DNA of 64,000 nt, from the NCBI GenBank assembly GCA_049969935.1, contig JBMFNX010000003.1, positions 33,656-97,655 of the forward strand, given 5' to 3'. Position numbers and translations under genes: made by a program. The notes under the pieces are model-generated. The model saw only the letters and a program-made list of their open reading frames with translations. It did not search any database and had not been told where the DNA came from. Shown piece by piece: positions 27,135 through 37,020 of this stretch; the first letter of the stretch is position 1; each line of letters begins with the position of its first letter. This DNA is from JACIWG01 sp049969935 (GTDB lineage: Archaea; Thermoproteota; Nitrososphaeria; JACIWG01).

Positions 27135-28376
27135 ATGATTTTAGACCCCCTCGCATTTTTAGTATCTATTATACTTTATATTGCGGGGGCTTACACGTTC
27201 TATCTCATATTTTTAGGAATATATAATAGGAATCAACTTCATAGGGAAAGCTTCTATTTTAAGTTGAAAAATTTTCCCTATTATTCGATTATTGTTCCTG
27301 CAAAAAATGAGGAGAGGGTTATTGGAAGAGTTTTAAGTAAGCTTGTTGAACAAGATTATCCAAAAAACTTGTATGAGGTAATTGTTGTAGAAGATGGTTC
27401 AACAGATAGGACGCTAGAAATTGCAAAAAAATATGAGAGAGAATATGAGAATATTAAGGTTGTCCATTGTGGAGAAAGTAGGGGGAAACCTCATTCTATA
27501 AACGTTGGATTAGAACATGCTAAGGGTGAAGTGATAGGAGTCTTGGATGCGGACGCTATTCCCCCACCAAACATGCTTCTTAGGGTGTCAGATTATATGC
27601 AGGATCCATATGTTGATGCAATTCAATGCGTTTACCAGTATGTTAATGGTAACGAGGGAATACTTGCTAAAGCAGGAATGTTTGAGGGACTCCTATGGCA
27701 CGCTTTTGTGCTAAGAGTTAAGGATATGGCCGGACTTTTTGTACCACTCTGTGGAAGTGGAATGTTCATAAAAAGACATGTTTTCGAAAAGATAGGCAAA
27801 TGGAATGAAAAATCTCTTACAGAGGATGTTGACTTTTCTCTTAGAATGCTTAAGGCAGGATTTAAAATAAGGCATGCACTAATTCCAATTGGACATGAGA
27901 CACCTGGTAAGCTTAAAGCATTTTTTAAGCAAAGAGTAAGATGGTATAGAGGATACTTTGTTACTGGAATAAAGCATATTGACGTGTGGAAGTATCTTAA
28001 CAAGAGACTGGCCTTCGACATATCCTTCACACTCTTAAGCCCACTACTTTCGGTTCTTGCAACGGTAGCATACTTTTTTAACACATTATATTTTCTGAAT
28101 ACAATGAAAATTGTTTCTTTCCTAAGCCTTCTTTTAGGAGTCTTTTCATACCAGTTTATTTACCTTAGCATAGCAATGCTATGGATACTATTAAGTAATA
28201 TAAAGGATAAGATGACCTATATTATGATGTCATTTTTTTCAATACCATACTTTTTCCTACTTTCAATAATAAACATGTACGTTATCTTCACACTTATTTT
28301 CAAAAGGTCCATGGAGTGGACTAAAACAGATAAGACTGGAGCATTCGACCAAAAATATTTTAACCCATTTTCTTAA
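27135..28376 (+). CDS. membrane-bound family 2 glycosyltransferase (processive type)
   Basis: A 413-residue enzyme with one N-terminal membrane helix (about 5-30), a GT2 catalytic domain and about three C-terminal membrane helices (about 295-395). Catalytic marks: SIIVPAKNEERVI, EDGSTDRT at 86-93, the GVLDADAIPPP metal-binding aspartates, the TEDVDFSLRM acceptor aspartate, and QRVRWYRG, the QxxRW motif of processive synthases such as hyaluronan, cellulose and poly-GlcNAc synthases. It probably makes or extends a surface glycan from the cytoplasmic face. A nucleotide-sugar dehydrogenase is encoded at 45340, but no other glycan genes are near. Confidence 0.9.
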   Translation: MILDPLAFLVSIILYIAGAYTFYLIFLGIYNRNQLHRESFYFKLKNFPYYSIIVPAKNEERVIGRVLSKLVEQDYPKNLYEVIVVEDGSTDRTLEIAKKYEREYENIKVVHCGESRGKPHSINVGLEHAKGEVIGVLDADAIPPPNMLLRVSDYMQDPYVDAIQCVYQYVNGNEGILAKAGMFEGLLWHAFVLRVKDMAGLFVPLCGSGMFIKRHVFEKIGKWNEKSLTEDVDFSLRMLKAGFKIRHALIPIGHETPGKLKAFFKQRVRWYRGYFVTGIKHIDVWKYLNKRLAFDISFTLLSPLLSVLATVAYFFNTLYFLNTMKIVSFLSLLLGVFSYQFIYLSIAMLWILLSNIKDKMTYIMMSFFSIPYFFLLSIINMYVIFTLIFKRSMEWTKTDKTGAFDQKYFNPFS

Positions 28377-28399
28377 TATAGTCCTTATCCTAAACAAAT

Positions 28400-28408
28400 C
28401 TTTTATAT
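28400..28408 (+). promoter_or_regulatory. TATA-like box of the MBL nuclease-Lhr transcript
   Basis: CTTTTATATC at about 28400-28409 lies 30-38 nt upstream of ATG 28439, with a short AGGAT ribosome-binding-like stretch at 28431-28435. It would drive the nuclease and the overlapping helicase gene. Inferred from position. Confidence 0.45.
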
Positions 28409-28438
28409 CATAGAATGTGGGTTCTGCGATAGGATAGC

Positions 28439-29446
28439 ATGGGTAAAATGGCAGGAACCTTGGAGGTCAAGGGTAAAGGTGGAGGGGTTATTGTAGAGTA
28501 TAGGGGAAAATCTTATGCCTTCGACTCCAAGGCTCCTGTCAAAGCAGACTACTATTTTGTTTCACATGCTCACGTTGACCACGTGTACGGTGGACTTAAA
28601 GGGAACATTATTGCTTCAAAAGAGACGGTGGTTCTTGCGAGAGAAAGAGGATATTCTTTACCAGATCCAATCAGCTTAGAGGAAGTTGAACTTTATGATT
28701 CAAGCCATATTGTTGGATCAAAGTCGATTTTGATAGATGATAAAATATTCTATACTGGAGATATAGCCTTGCATGCTAGGGGATTTCTTAAATCTCCAAA
28801 GTTGCCTAAAGCAAGAATACTTGTTATTGAAACAACCTATGGTCATCCAAAATATTTGTTTCCAAACCCAGCTAAGGTTGTGGAGGAAGTGAACAAGCTT
28901 ATTTCCGAAATGTATGAGAAGGGTGTTCCAGTTGCACTCTGCGGCTACCCTTTAGGTAAAGCTCAGATGCTTTCATACCTGTTTTCTACATGGGAGCCAA
29001 TATATGTTCAAGAAAGTATTATGAGGTTAAATGAAGTATGTAGGTCGTTTGGTATACCAATAAAATCCTTTACATCATATTCTGAGGCGAGGGAGAAAGG
29101 TTTACTAGAAAAGAGGCCGTGGATACTTTTAGCTCCATCCTACACACTAAAAAGTGGTATGATGAAGTTTTTGAAGAAGAAATATGATGTTGTAACATTC
29201 TATTTTTCCGGTTGGACATTGGACAGAAGGTTCGGGAACAATGGAGCAGACTACTCTTTCCCACTAAGCGATCACTGTGATTACATGGATTTACTAAAGG
29301 TTGTTAAAAATGTTGAGCCGGAAAAAATTTTTACCGTACACGGTTATGCAGACGAATTTTCTATTGAATTAAAGAAAATTGGATATGATGCTGAACCACT
29401 TGCCATAAAACAAACGTGGCTTGATGAATTCTATAGAAGTGATTAG
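28439..29446 (+). CDS. metallo-beta-lactamase-fold nuclease (YSH1/ligase-associated exonuclease type)
   Basis: A 335-residue MBL-fold protein. Metal ligands seen: SHAHVDH at 42-48, SSHIVGS near 85-91, FYTGD near 101-105, and the C-terminal SDHCDYMDLL plus FTVHGY of the RNA/DNA-processing (beta-CASP-like) branch. Relatives include COG1236 mRNA 3'-end processing nucleases and the exonuclease encoded with Lhr-like helicase and DNA ligase in bacteria. Its last 26 nt overlap an upstream TTG of the helicase gene, so the two are made from one transcript and likely act on the same nucleic acid. Confidence 0.88.
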   Translation: MGKMAGTLEVKGKGGGVIVEYRGKSYAFDSKAPVKADYYFVSHAHVDHVYGGLKGNIIASKETVVLARERGYSLPDPISLEEVELYDSSHIVGSKSILIDDKIFYTGDIALHARGFLKSPKLPKARILVIETTYGHPKYLFPNPAKVVEEVNKLISEMYEKGVPVALCGYPLGKAQMLSYLFSTWEPIYVQESIMRLNEVCRSFGIPIKSFTSYSEAREKGLLEKRPWILLAPSYTLKSGMMKFLKKKYDVVTFYFSGWTLDRRFGNNGADYSFPLSDHCDYMDLLKVVKNVEPEKIFTVHGYADEFSIELKKIGYDAEPLAIKQTWLDEFYRSD

Positions 29447-29456
29447 GGGGAAGTTA

Positions 29457-32102
29457 ATGGCACTCGAGTATGCAAAGAGAAAGTATACGATGGATGAGGT
29501 TTTAAGTGTGCTGGAGCCTGAGCTTAGACAATGGTTCAGCAGGTTCAAGAAATTGACGCCACCTCAAGAGTATTCGATAATTCCCATTATGGAGGGAAAA
29601 AATACGTTGATCGCTTCACCAACAGGGTCAGGAAAAACTTTTGCAGTATTCTTGAGTATAATAAATGAGCTTTTAAAAATGAGTAAAATGGGACAGCTTG
29701 AAGATAAAGTCTACTGCGTTTACGTTTCACCATTAAAAGCTCTTGATTACGATGTTGAAAAAAACTTGAAACAGCCTCTTGATGAAATATTCCAGAAAGA
29801 AGAATTTAGAGGGAAAGGTTTTACAGAAATCAGAGTCGGTGTCAGGACAGGGGACACTACACAGATTGAGAGGTCGAGAATGCTTAAAAGGCCGCCTCAT
29901 ATTCTTGTGACAACACCTGAGAGTATAGCCATTCTTTTGGTGGCGCCAAAGTTTAGAGAAAAAATGAAGTCAGTTAAGTGGGTGATCGTGGACGAAATAC
30001 ATGAAGTGTGTAGTAGTAAACGTGGAGTACACCTGTCTTTGAGCCTAGAAAGGCTGCAGCATTTAACTTCCGGAAATCTTGTGAGAATAGGCTTATCGGC
30101 TACAATACATCCGATTGAAGAGGTTGCAAAATATCTTGTAGGATATAACGATGATGGCACGGAAAGGGACTGTCTAATAGTTGATACAAGGTTCGTTAAA
30201 CCAATAGAGTTAAAGGTGATATGCCCAGTAAGTGACCTAGTGCATACTTCAGCCGAAGAGACGACAGTAAAAATGTACAAGCTTATAAAGAATATTGTTA
30301 AAAGACATAAAACGACACTAATTTTCACGAACACAAGATCTGGCACAGAAAGGGTTGTTTTCCAGCTTTCAAAGCTTAAGGTTGTTGACGGAGATGAGCT
30401 AGCAGCACACCATGGCTCCCTTTCAAGAGAAATAAGACGTGATATAGAGGATAGATTAAAGCATGGGCTCATGAAGGCTGTTGTCACAAGCACGTCACTT
30501 GAGCTCGGCATCGACGTTGGAAGTATCGAGGCAGTAGTACAGATTGGTTCACCAAAGTCGGTTTCAAAATGTCTTCAGAGAGTCGGCAGGTCAGGACATT
30601 CTCTTGAAAAACTTTCGAAAGGATATCTTATACCATTAGAAAGGGATGACCTGGTAGAAGATGCTGTCATAGTAAGTGAGGCTAAAAAGGGTGCACTCGA
30701 TAGAGTACATATTCCCAAAAACTGTTTAGACGTACTAGCACAGCATGTGGTCGGAATGGCAATAGAACAACGTTGGAAGGTTGATGAAGCATACAAGTTG
30801 ATTAGGAGAAGCTACAACTATCAAAGTCTTCCCTTAAACATGTTCAAGAACATTTTAAAGTACTTGAGTGGAGGATATCAGCAGCTTGAAGGACATAGGG
30901 TTTATGGAAAAATATGGTATGATGAGAACGAGAATACTTTTGGAAGAAGGGGGGCTCTGGTTAGGGTAATATATTCGACAAACATTGGAACGATTCCAGA
31001 AAATGTGCACGTTAAAGTCTTAACCTTAAACAATAGATGGGTTGGAATGATCGAAGAAGAGTTTCTTGAAAGACTTGCTCCAGGAGACATTTTCCTTCTA
31101 GGAGGCAGACCATATGAGTTCAAGTATGCTAAAGGTTTAACAGCATACGTTTCTCCAGCGGAAGGGGAAAAGCCTACCGTACCAACATGGTTTAGTGAAA
31201 TGTTACCACTAAGCTTTGATACTGCTGAAGCTATAGGACGGTTCAGGGAAAAGCTCTTTAAAATGATAAAAGAAAATGTTCCAAAAAAAGAGATATTGAA
31301 GTTTATAAGGAGGGAGACTTCCTCAGACCCTAAAGCATGTGAATCAATATACAACTATTTTATAGCCCAAGAAGAGTTCCTAAAACATTTGAATGTAGAT
31401 GTCAGACACTCTGACAAAAACATTATTGTAGAAAATTATGTTGACCCAGAAAATAGACAAAATTTTATCTTTCATGCAGTATTTGGAAGAAGAGTGAACG
31501 AGGCACTATCAAGAATATACGCTTATTTGATAATGAAATATGCTAAAAGAAGTGTTTCTGTAACGGTAACAGACTCTGGCTTCATATTGACGGTTCCAGG
31601 CCACATACCCCTCGACATAAAGAGGGTTTTAGAAATGGTTTCAAAAGAAAACGCTAGAAGACTATTGATTGAGGCAATAAAGAATACAGAACTTGTTAAA
31701 CGAAGATTTAGACACTGTGCAACAAGGTCCCTTATGATTTTAAGAAACTATAAAGGGCATGAGATAACAGTAAACAGGCAGCAGATAAGCTCTCAGACAC
31801 TAATGTCTCTAGTTGAAGATTTAGCTGAATTTCCAGTATTAAGTGAAACCTACAGAGAGATTATAGAAGATTTAATGGATGTAGAGAATGCTGCAAAAGT
31901 TGTAGAGGACATAGAAAATGGTGTTAGAAGATATATTATCTTGAAACAGTATGACCTACCTTCACCGTTCTCACATGATATGCTGTTGACAGGATACAGT
32001 GATATAGTTCTAATGGAGGACAAGAAGGCTTTACTAAAAAGCCTATACGATGAAGTCATCTCAAGAGTGAAAGCTAGCGGTATAATTCTTACAGAAAACT
32101 AG
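29457..32102 (+). CDS. lhr: Lhr-core type superfamily 2 helicase
   Basis: About 881 residues from ATG 29457. I prefer this start over an in-frame TTG at 29421 because an AGGGGG Shine-Dalgarno stretch sits at 29445-29450, six bases before it. Seen: Walker A ASPTGSGKT at about 53-61, DEIHEV at about 179-184, LSATIHP, and motif VI QRVGRSGHS near 392; then a winged-helix and the long Lhr-specific C-terminal part, which ends soon after (Lhr-core length, not the long bacterial Lhr). Lhr-core enzymes unwind RNA:DNA or DNA with 3'-5' polarity and act in repair or RNA metabolism. It overlaps the nuclease region and precedes a phosphoesterase gene. Confidence 0.93.
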   Translation: MALEYAKRKYTMDEVLSVLEPELRQWFSRFKKLTPPQEYSIIPIMEGKNTLIASPTGSGKTFAVFLSIINELLKMSKMGQLEDKVYCVYVSPLKALDYDVEKNLKQPLDEIFQKEEFRGKGFTEIRVGVRTGDTTQIERSRMLKRPPHILVTTPESIAILLVAPKFREKMKSVKWVIVDEIHEVCSSKRGVHLSLSLERLQHLTSGNLVRIGLSATIHPIEEVAKYLVGYNDDGTERDCLIVDTRFVKPIELKVICPVSDLVHTSAEETTVKMYKLIKNIVKRHKTTLIFTNTRSGTERVVFQLSKLKVVDGDELAAHHGSLSREIRRDIEDRLKHGLMKAVVTSTSLELGIDVGSIEAVVQIGSPKSVSKCLQRVGRSGHSLEKLSKGYLIPLERDDLVEDAVIVSEAKKGALDRVHIPKNCLDVLAQHVVGMAIEQRWKVDEAYKLIRRSYNYQSLPLNMFKNILKYLSGGYQQLEGHRVYGKIWYDENENTFGRRGALVRVIYSTNIGTIPENVHVKVLTLNNRWVGMIEEEFLERLAPGDIFLLGGRPYEFKYAKGLTAYVSPAEGEKPTVPTWFSEMLPLSFDTAEAIGRFREKLFKMIKENVPKKEILKFIRRETSSDPKACESIYNYFIAQEEFLKHLNVDVRHSDKNIIVENYVDPENRQNFIFHAVFGRRVNEALSRIYAYLIMKYAKRSVSVTVTDSGFILTVPGHIPLDIKRVLEMVSKENARRLLIEAIKNTELVKRRFRHCATRSLMILRNYKGHEITVNRQQISSQTLMSLVEDLAEFPVLSETYREIIEDLMDVENAAKVVEDIENGVRRYIILKQYDLPSPFSHDMLLTGYSDIVLMEDKKALLKSLYDEVISRVKASGIILTEN

Positions 32103-32148
32103 TACACTTCAAAAACTTATATTAGGGAAATATGGTGAAAAATTCTGG

Positions 32149-32895
32149 TTGTCTTCAGAAGTAAGGTTAACAAAACGATTGAAGATAGTGGAACCTTGGC
32201 CAGCACTTATTTTAGACGATAGAACGTTAATAGTTTCAGACCTACATTTTGGAATCGAGGAAGAGCTTGAAGCTGAAGGCATACATGTGCCATCATCACT
32301 TGCTCCAAAAATAATAAATTTTATAATAAGGCCTGTTAAAGAAATGGGTTTAAGCGAGGTACTGATTTTAGGTGATGTCAAACATGAGTTCGGATACCCT
32401 TCACCGAGTGAATGGATTTCAACAAAAAAGCTTATAAGAAGTCTGAAAGAACTTAATGTAAAATTAAAGATCATACGTGGAAACCATGACAATTACATTA
32501 TAGCAATACTTAAGGAACATAATATTGAGTTAATACAGCCTTCACTAACAGTTGATGAAATGACATTCACTCATGGACATATTCCAGAAGAAGAATTAAC
32601 TTCAACAACAGATTTTATAATTTTAGGCCACGAACACCCTTCTATAGCTATAAAAGACAGGCTTGGATTCCTATATAGGTTCAAGTGCATTTTACATGGA
32701 AGAGTTGGAGAAAAAACCATAATAGTTTTACCATCCCTTTCTCCAGCAGCCTACGGTACAGACGTGAACCTAAATCCTCCATCAACATTTCTTTCACCAT
32801 TCCTTAAAGATAAGGATATTTCAGAAATGGTGCCATATGCAATAGAGCCTGGAAAAGGTTTACAAAAGTTTCCAAAAATAAAGTACCTGATTTAA
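32149..32895 (+). CDS. calcineurin-like phosphoesterase, Lhr-associated (COG1407/PdeM type)
   Basis: A 248-residue metallophosphoesterase. Metal motifs in order: SDLHFGIEEELEAEG (DxH), ILGDVKHEFG (GD), RGNHDN, THGHIPEE and LGHEHPS. The DLHFG and GHEHPS forms are those of the ICC-like COG1407 group that neighbours lhr in many genomes. Start TTG at 32149, 47 nt after the helicase stop; a TATA-like ACTTATATTA at 32115-32124 could give it a promoter of its own. It completes a nuclease-helicase-phosphoesterase neighbourhood; no DNA ligase gene is present here, unlike the bacterial version. Confidence 0.88.
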   Translation: MSSEVRLTKRLKIVEPWPALILDDRTLIVSDLHFGIEEELEAEGIHVPSSLAPKIINFIIRPVKEMGLSEVLILGDVKHEFGYPSPSEWISTKKLIRSLKELNVKLKIIRGNHDNYIIAILKEHNIELIQPSLTVDEMTFTHGHIPEEELTSTTDFIILGHEHPSIAIKDRLGFLYRFKCILHGRVGEKTIIVLPSLSPAAYGTDVNLNPPSTFLSPFLKDKDISEMVPYAIEPGKGLQKFPKIKYLI

Positions 32896-32901
32896 TCATT
32901 T

Positions 32902-32912
32902 ACATTTAAATC
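32902..32912 (+). promoter_or_regulatory. TATA-like box of the unknown 308-residue gene
   Basis: ACATTTAAATC lies about 25 nt upstream of the TTG at 32933, suggesting that the gene is transcribed separately as a leaderless mRNA even though it directly follows the phosphoesterase gene. Confidence 0.45.
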
Positions 32913-32932
32913 TGTCCATTCTATAGCCTACA

Positions 32933-33859
32933 TTGCCAGACATGAACATAAATAATGAAAGGGAAAAAAAGCTTGTAGTATCATCTTTAGTGCAGCTGCT
33001 CTACTATAAAAAGGTCATATCCTTTCAGGAAACATTGGAGCTTTTGAAAAAAATTAGGTCTAGAAGGGCGGAAAGGGTTCTTGAAATATTTTATAGTAAC
33101 AAAACTTTTAAGGAAAATATTTCTATAAGCCAAAAAAATAGGAGATTTTGGCTATATAATATTGCTTGGAAGCTTAAGATGAGGAGAGAGTTGACAGACA
33201 TTTTGGAAAAAACATGTAATATTGCAGCATTTTTTGCATCAAAGTTGAAGAATGAACAGAACATTAACCTAATATATGCAAACTCTTACACTTCTGAAGC
33301 ATTAAGTCTAATGCTTTCAACATATAATGATATAAACTATTTTACTGTAGACCCAGATTATGATATAAGTGTTCCAGAAAATCTTTTAGTGCCAGTAGTA
33401 CTAGGATTTGAGACAAACTTAGAAATTGGGAGAAAAGATGAAATACCCTATTTTGGTTTAAACCTACTTTATAAGGTAAGTGAAATTAAAAGGAAAATGG
33501 GTCTAGTTTATAACATATATTGTAGCCAAATATGTAAAAAGAGTGTGGGAAAACGATTCTGTAACGATTACGAGAAAAGAATGCTTAAGAGGACAATAGA
33601 TAAGCCAAGTATATTTCCAATAGAAAGATGGCACAAGATTTGTATAAAAAGCATCCGAAGCTTAAACAGGGACCTTAAGAAATCGTTTAACGAGATAGGG
33701 GAAAACCAGTTGATTTTGGATGAAGAGGTGCCCTCACCTTTAGCGTCTTCAATTTCCTGGCTTCTTAATAGAAAAAGTTTGGAGGAGACTATAGAGGTTA
33801 TAACAAAGGTTCCAATAGCTCAAGAAGGCTTTGACCTAAACCAGCAGATGTATGGTTAG
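32933..33859 (+). CDS. unrecognised protein beside the Lhr module
   Basis: A 308-residue basic, mostly helical soluble protein (TTG 32933 or ATG 32942). The first 120 residues are rich in Lys/Arg and Glu and include an RRAERVLEIFY helix. The middle looks like an alternating alpha/beta region (NINLIYANSYTSEALSLML, NYFTVDPDYDISV, LLVPVVLGFETNL). Residues 200-220 hold a cysteine cluster, YCSQICKKSVGKRFC, that could bind a metal. No known family or catalytic motif is evident. It has its own TATA-like box, follows the phosphoesterase by 37 nt, and its stop overlaps the convergent ileS stop by 4 nt. Function unknown. Confidence 0.7.
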   Translation: MPDMNINNEREKKLVVSSLVQLLYYKKVISFQETLELLKKIRSRRAERVLEIFYSNKTFKENISISQKNRRFWLYNIAWKLKMRRELTDILEKTCNIAAFFASKLKNEQNINLIYANSYTSEALSLMLSTYNDINYFTVDPDYDISVPENLLVPVVLGFETNLEIGRKDEIPYFGLNLLYKVSEIKRKMGLVYNIYCSQICKKSVGKRFCNDYEKRMLKRTIDKPSIFPIERWHKICIKSIRSLNRDLKKSFNEIGENQLILDEEVPSPLASSISWLLNRKSLEETIEVITKVPIAQEGFDLNQQMYG

Positions 33860-36800
33860 GGCTCAATTTTTAGGGCAAGAGATTTATCGTCAAATTCGAT
33901 CATCTTCCAGTCTTCTTTAGCATCCTTTGCAAGAATAACATTTTCTGCTCTAACAAGAAACTTTAACTCGTTCAAATAAATTTTTATCGTTTCAGAAACT
34001 TCTTCGTCATCGGTCCAGACTAGCACAGATTTTACAACTTGAGCAGGATTAAGACCAAGCTCCTTTCTATAAGCTTGAATTCTTCTAGCAATATCTCTTA
34101 AAAGACCCTCCCTAATCAGTTCCTCATTTCTTTCAACCTTCAAAATAACTTTGCCAAAAGATGTATCTTGCATCATATAACCTTTTTCTGGTACAATTAG
34201 GTATTCGAAGTCGTCTTTGTACAATGTAAAGACTTTTCCATCAAATTCAATTTTAGCTTCATTTTTTTCCTTCAACTCTTGAGCTAGAGCACTTTTATCA
34301 ACTTTGTTTAAATTGTCTAAGAGTAGGGGCAAATCTCTTTTAAACCTCTTACCTAAATTCTGTAAGATTGGTTTCATATCAAGTTTAACTGGAGCCAGAT
34401 TTAGGTTACTGTAAATGTCTAACTGTTTAACGTTACAAAGCTCCCTAAGGATAAAGAACTCTTCTTCATTAAACTCTACCATCTTATCGAAAACAAACAC
34501 AGCCCTCTCAACAGGCCACCTTCTCTTCAGCTTAGCCTTCATTCTAAGCGAATTTGTTTCTGACACCATTTCATCAATTAGCTTAAACTTTGATTCAAGC
34601 CCATCATCTACAAGCTCTCTCCTCTGCACTGGAAGCCTTTCAAACAAGATTGACTCTTTCCTTTCCTTAAAGCATTCAAGATACAATTTTTCTGTAACAA
34701 ATGGGCTTATTGGATGAAGTAAGATGTCAACATTTTTGAGACAATATGATAGGACAGCGTATATTGCCAATCTTCTTTTTAATGTTTTAGGATCATCTGT
34801 CCAAAGTTCTCTTCTAACAAATGGAACATACTTTTGGCTCAACTCTTCAATAATGAACCTTTCAAGCTCTCTTGCTGCTTCATTATATTCTGCTCGAGCA
34901 TAATATTTTGAAACCGATTCTATTAACCTTTGACACCTGGATAAAATCCATTTATCAAAGAATGTTAGAAGATTATTTGACATACACCAGTCAATTTTAT
35001 AAATGCTATCGTCAAAGTTGTCTAGGACACTGTTCTGCTGAAGGTACACATGAAGGTGATATAGGGTATTCAGAACCTGGAATGGTCTACCATATATTTC
35101 ATCAGGCTTAAAAACTAAAGTTGCTATAGGAGAATTCTTCCACACAAGATAAAATCTTACTGCGTCAACAGAATTTTCCTTAAGAGTCTTATTTGCATCA
35201 ATAATGTTTCCTAAACTCTTGGACATTTTGGACTCGTCAGGTCCAAGAATGTGGCCTTGAAAAAGGAAGGCCTTGTATGGTGAATTAGGGCCTCTAGTAA
35301 GGATTACACTTAAAATTAGTAGACTGTACGCCCAACCTCTAGTCTGGTCTATACCTTCTGTCAAAAATTCTACAGGAACATATTTTCGATACTCTTCGTC
35401 AGTGAACGCAGCATATGGTGAAGCGCCAGAATTATGCCATGTATCAAGCACAAAAGGTTCACGATAAGCTTTTCCTCCACACTTTTTGCATCTGACAACA
35501 ATTCTATCTATCCATGGACGATGGAGTTCAAAATTTTCTCCGTCAGGAAGTTCTATAGCATTTTCTATAATCTCTTTCCTAGAGAATAGGCCAATTTTTT
35601 CACCGCAGCTGCTGCAAACCCAGATTGGGAGAGGTGTACCCCAAACTCTCTCTCTTGATATACACCATGGCTTCATCTCCCTTATTATATTGAGGAACCT
35701 GTTTTTAGGTGCATCAAAGAAGTATTCAACCTTTTCAGCTGCTTTAAGGGCTCGGTCTCCAATCTTGTCAACCCAATAAAAATATTCTCTCCTCGCAAGC
35801 CAAACAAGCCTATGATGGGACCTCCAGCATGTTGGATATTCGTGAACTATTTTTGAAACATGCACAAGCAATCCCTTTCTCCTAAGATCTTCTATAACAA
35901 TATTGTCAGCATCTCTTGCAAATATTCCAGCATATTTTCCAGCATCCTTTGTAAAGCAAACAGTGTCATCGAATGGATTGAATATTGGGAGACCTTCTCT
36001 TCTCGCTATTTCAAAATCTATTTCACCATTTGATGGGGCCATGTGAACGATTCCTGTCCCAGTATTAATATCAACGCTTTCATCCAATACTATTACGTGG
36101 GCATTATATTCTCTATCAAGTAACCCTTGCTTTGGAACTTCTTCCTCAAGAGGATACTCGTACCTTTCACCCTTTAAGGTTTCACCCAAAATTTCCCCTT
36201 TTATCCTATAATCTTCTATACCAACTTCCTTCATGAAATCGTTAACCCTATTAGATGCAATAATCCATTCTTCGCCGTTGACTTCAACAATAGAATAGCT
36301 TGAGTTAGGGTGAACTGCAACCATGATATCTGTTACTACCGTGAAAGGCATTGTAGTCCATAATACTATGAAGCGGTTAGGATAGTTTTTTAGTCTAACC
36401 TTATAGTAGAGGGATGGATCCTCTAGCATTTCATATTCTGAGCTTACTTCACTGTGGCTTAATGCTGTCTGGCAACTTGGACAGTATCCTACAACCCTGA
36501 AGCTTTCACCTAGAAGACCGTCTTCCCAAGCAACTTTAAGAATCTGCCACTCTCTCTCAATATATTCGTCCTTGTAAGTCCAATAATCCTTATCATGGTC
36601 CATCATCATGCCCATGAGGTGGTCAGCGGAGATCCAGAACTTATGATAGTATTTTATCATCTCCTTAGCCTTTTCAACAATCTTTTCCATTCCATACTTT
36701 AGAAGCTCCTGCTTTCCACCTATTATCCCAAGCTCCTTGGCAGCCTGAAGCTCAACTGGTAGACCCTGTGTATCCCATCCACCTCTAAATATAACTCTCT

Positions 36801-37020
36801 TACCACTTAATGTTGTGAACCTGAACCAAAGATCTTTATACACTCTACCCCTTAAATGGCCAATATGTGGTTCACCATTTAATGTAGGGGGACCTTCAAC
36901 GTATCCGACAATTTCAACCTTACTAGGGTCCATTTCAACCTTTTTCCTAATACAATTTTTTTCCCAGAACACTCTGATTTCATCCTCTATCCCCCTAGGA
37001 TTATATACTGGATGCAGCAT
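33856..37020 (-). CDS. ileS: isoleucyl-tRNA synthetase
   Basis: A 1054-residue class I synthetase. Seen: HIGH region GPPTLNGEPHIGHLRGR, then GGWDTQGLPVE of the archaeal/eukaryal type; an editing domain (about 190-400) with WTTMPFTVVTD and TGTGIVHMAPSNGEID; zinc-like pairs CSSCG and CKKCG in the middle; ESKMSKSLGNII as the KMSKS loop; and the anticodon-binding C-terminal third. It charges tRNA-Ile in the cytoplasm. It begins with ATG at 37020 and is divergent from a phosphoesterase gene. Its 3' end overlaps the unknown plus-strand gene by 4 nt. Confidence 0.97.
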   Translation of the reverse strand: MLHPVYNPRGIEDEIRVFWEKNCIRKKVEMDPSKVEIVGYVEGPPTLNGEPHIGHLRGRVYKDLWFRFTTLSGKRVIFRGGWDTQGLPVELQAAKELGIIGGKQELLKYGMEKIVEKAKEMIKYYHKFWISADHLMGMMMDHDKDYWTYKDEYIEREWQILKVAWEDGLLGESFRVVGYCPSCQTALSHSEVSSEYEMLEDPSLYYKVRLKNYPNRFIVLWTTMPFTVVTDIMVAVHPNSSYSIVEVNGEEWIIASNRVNDFMKEVGIEDYRIKGEILGETLKGERYEYPLEEEVPKQGLLDREYNAHVIVLDESVDINTGTGIVHMAPSNGEIDFEIARREGLPIFNPFDDTVCFTKDAGKYAGIFARDADNIVIEDLRRKGLLVHVSKIVHEYPTCWRSHHRLVWLARREYFYWVDKIGDRALKAAEKVEYFFDAPKNRFLNIIREMKPWCISRERVWGTPLPIWVCSSCGEKIGLFSRKEIIENAIELPDGENFELHRPWIDRIVVRCKKCGGKAYREPFVLDTWHNSGASPYAAFTDEEYRKYVPVEFLTEGIDQTRGWAYSLLILSVILTRGPNSPYKAFLFQGHILGPDESKMSKSLGNIIDANKTLKENSVDAVRFYLVWKNSPIATLVFKPDEIYGRPFQVLNTLYHLHVYLQQNSVLDNFDDSIYKIDWCMSNNLLTFFDKWILSRCQRLIESVSKYYARAEYNEAARELERFIIEELSQKYVPFVRRELWTDDPKTLKRRLAIYAVLSYCLKNVDILLHPISPFVTEKLYLECFKERKESILFERLPVQRRELVDDGLESKFKLIDEMVSETNSLRMKAKLKRRWPVERAVFVFDKMVEFNEEEFFILRELCNVKQLDIYSNLNLAPVKLDMKPILQNLGKRFKRDLPLLLDNLNKVDKSALAQELKEKNEAKIEFDGKVFTLYKDDFEYLIVPEKGYMMQDTSFGKVILKVERNEELIREGLLRDIARRIQAYRKELGLNPAQVVKSVLVWTDDEEVSETIKIYLNELKFLVRAENVILAKDAKEDWKMIEFDDKSLALKIEP

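Noticed and set aside
29897..30511. 204-codon open frame antisense to the Lhr helicase gene
   Set aside because: The opposite strand carries all helicase motifs; the antisense product is low-complexity Ser/Thr/Leu without any motif.
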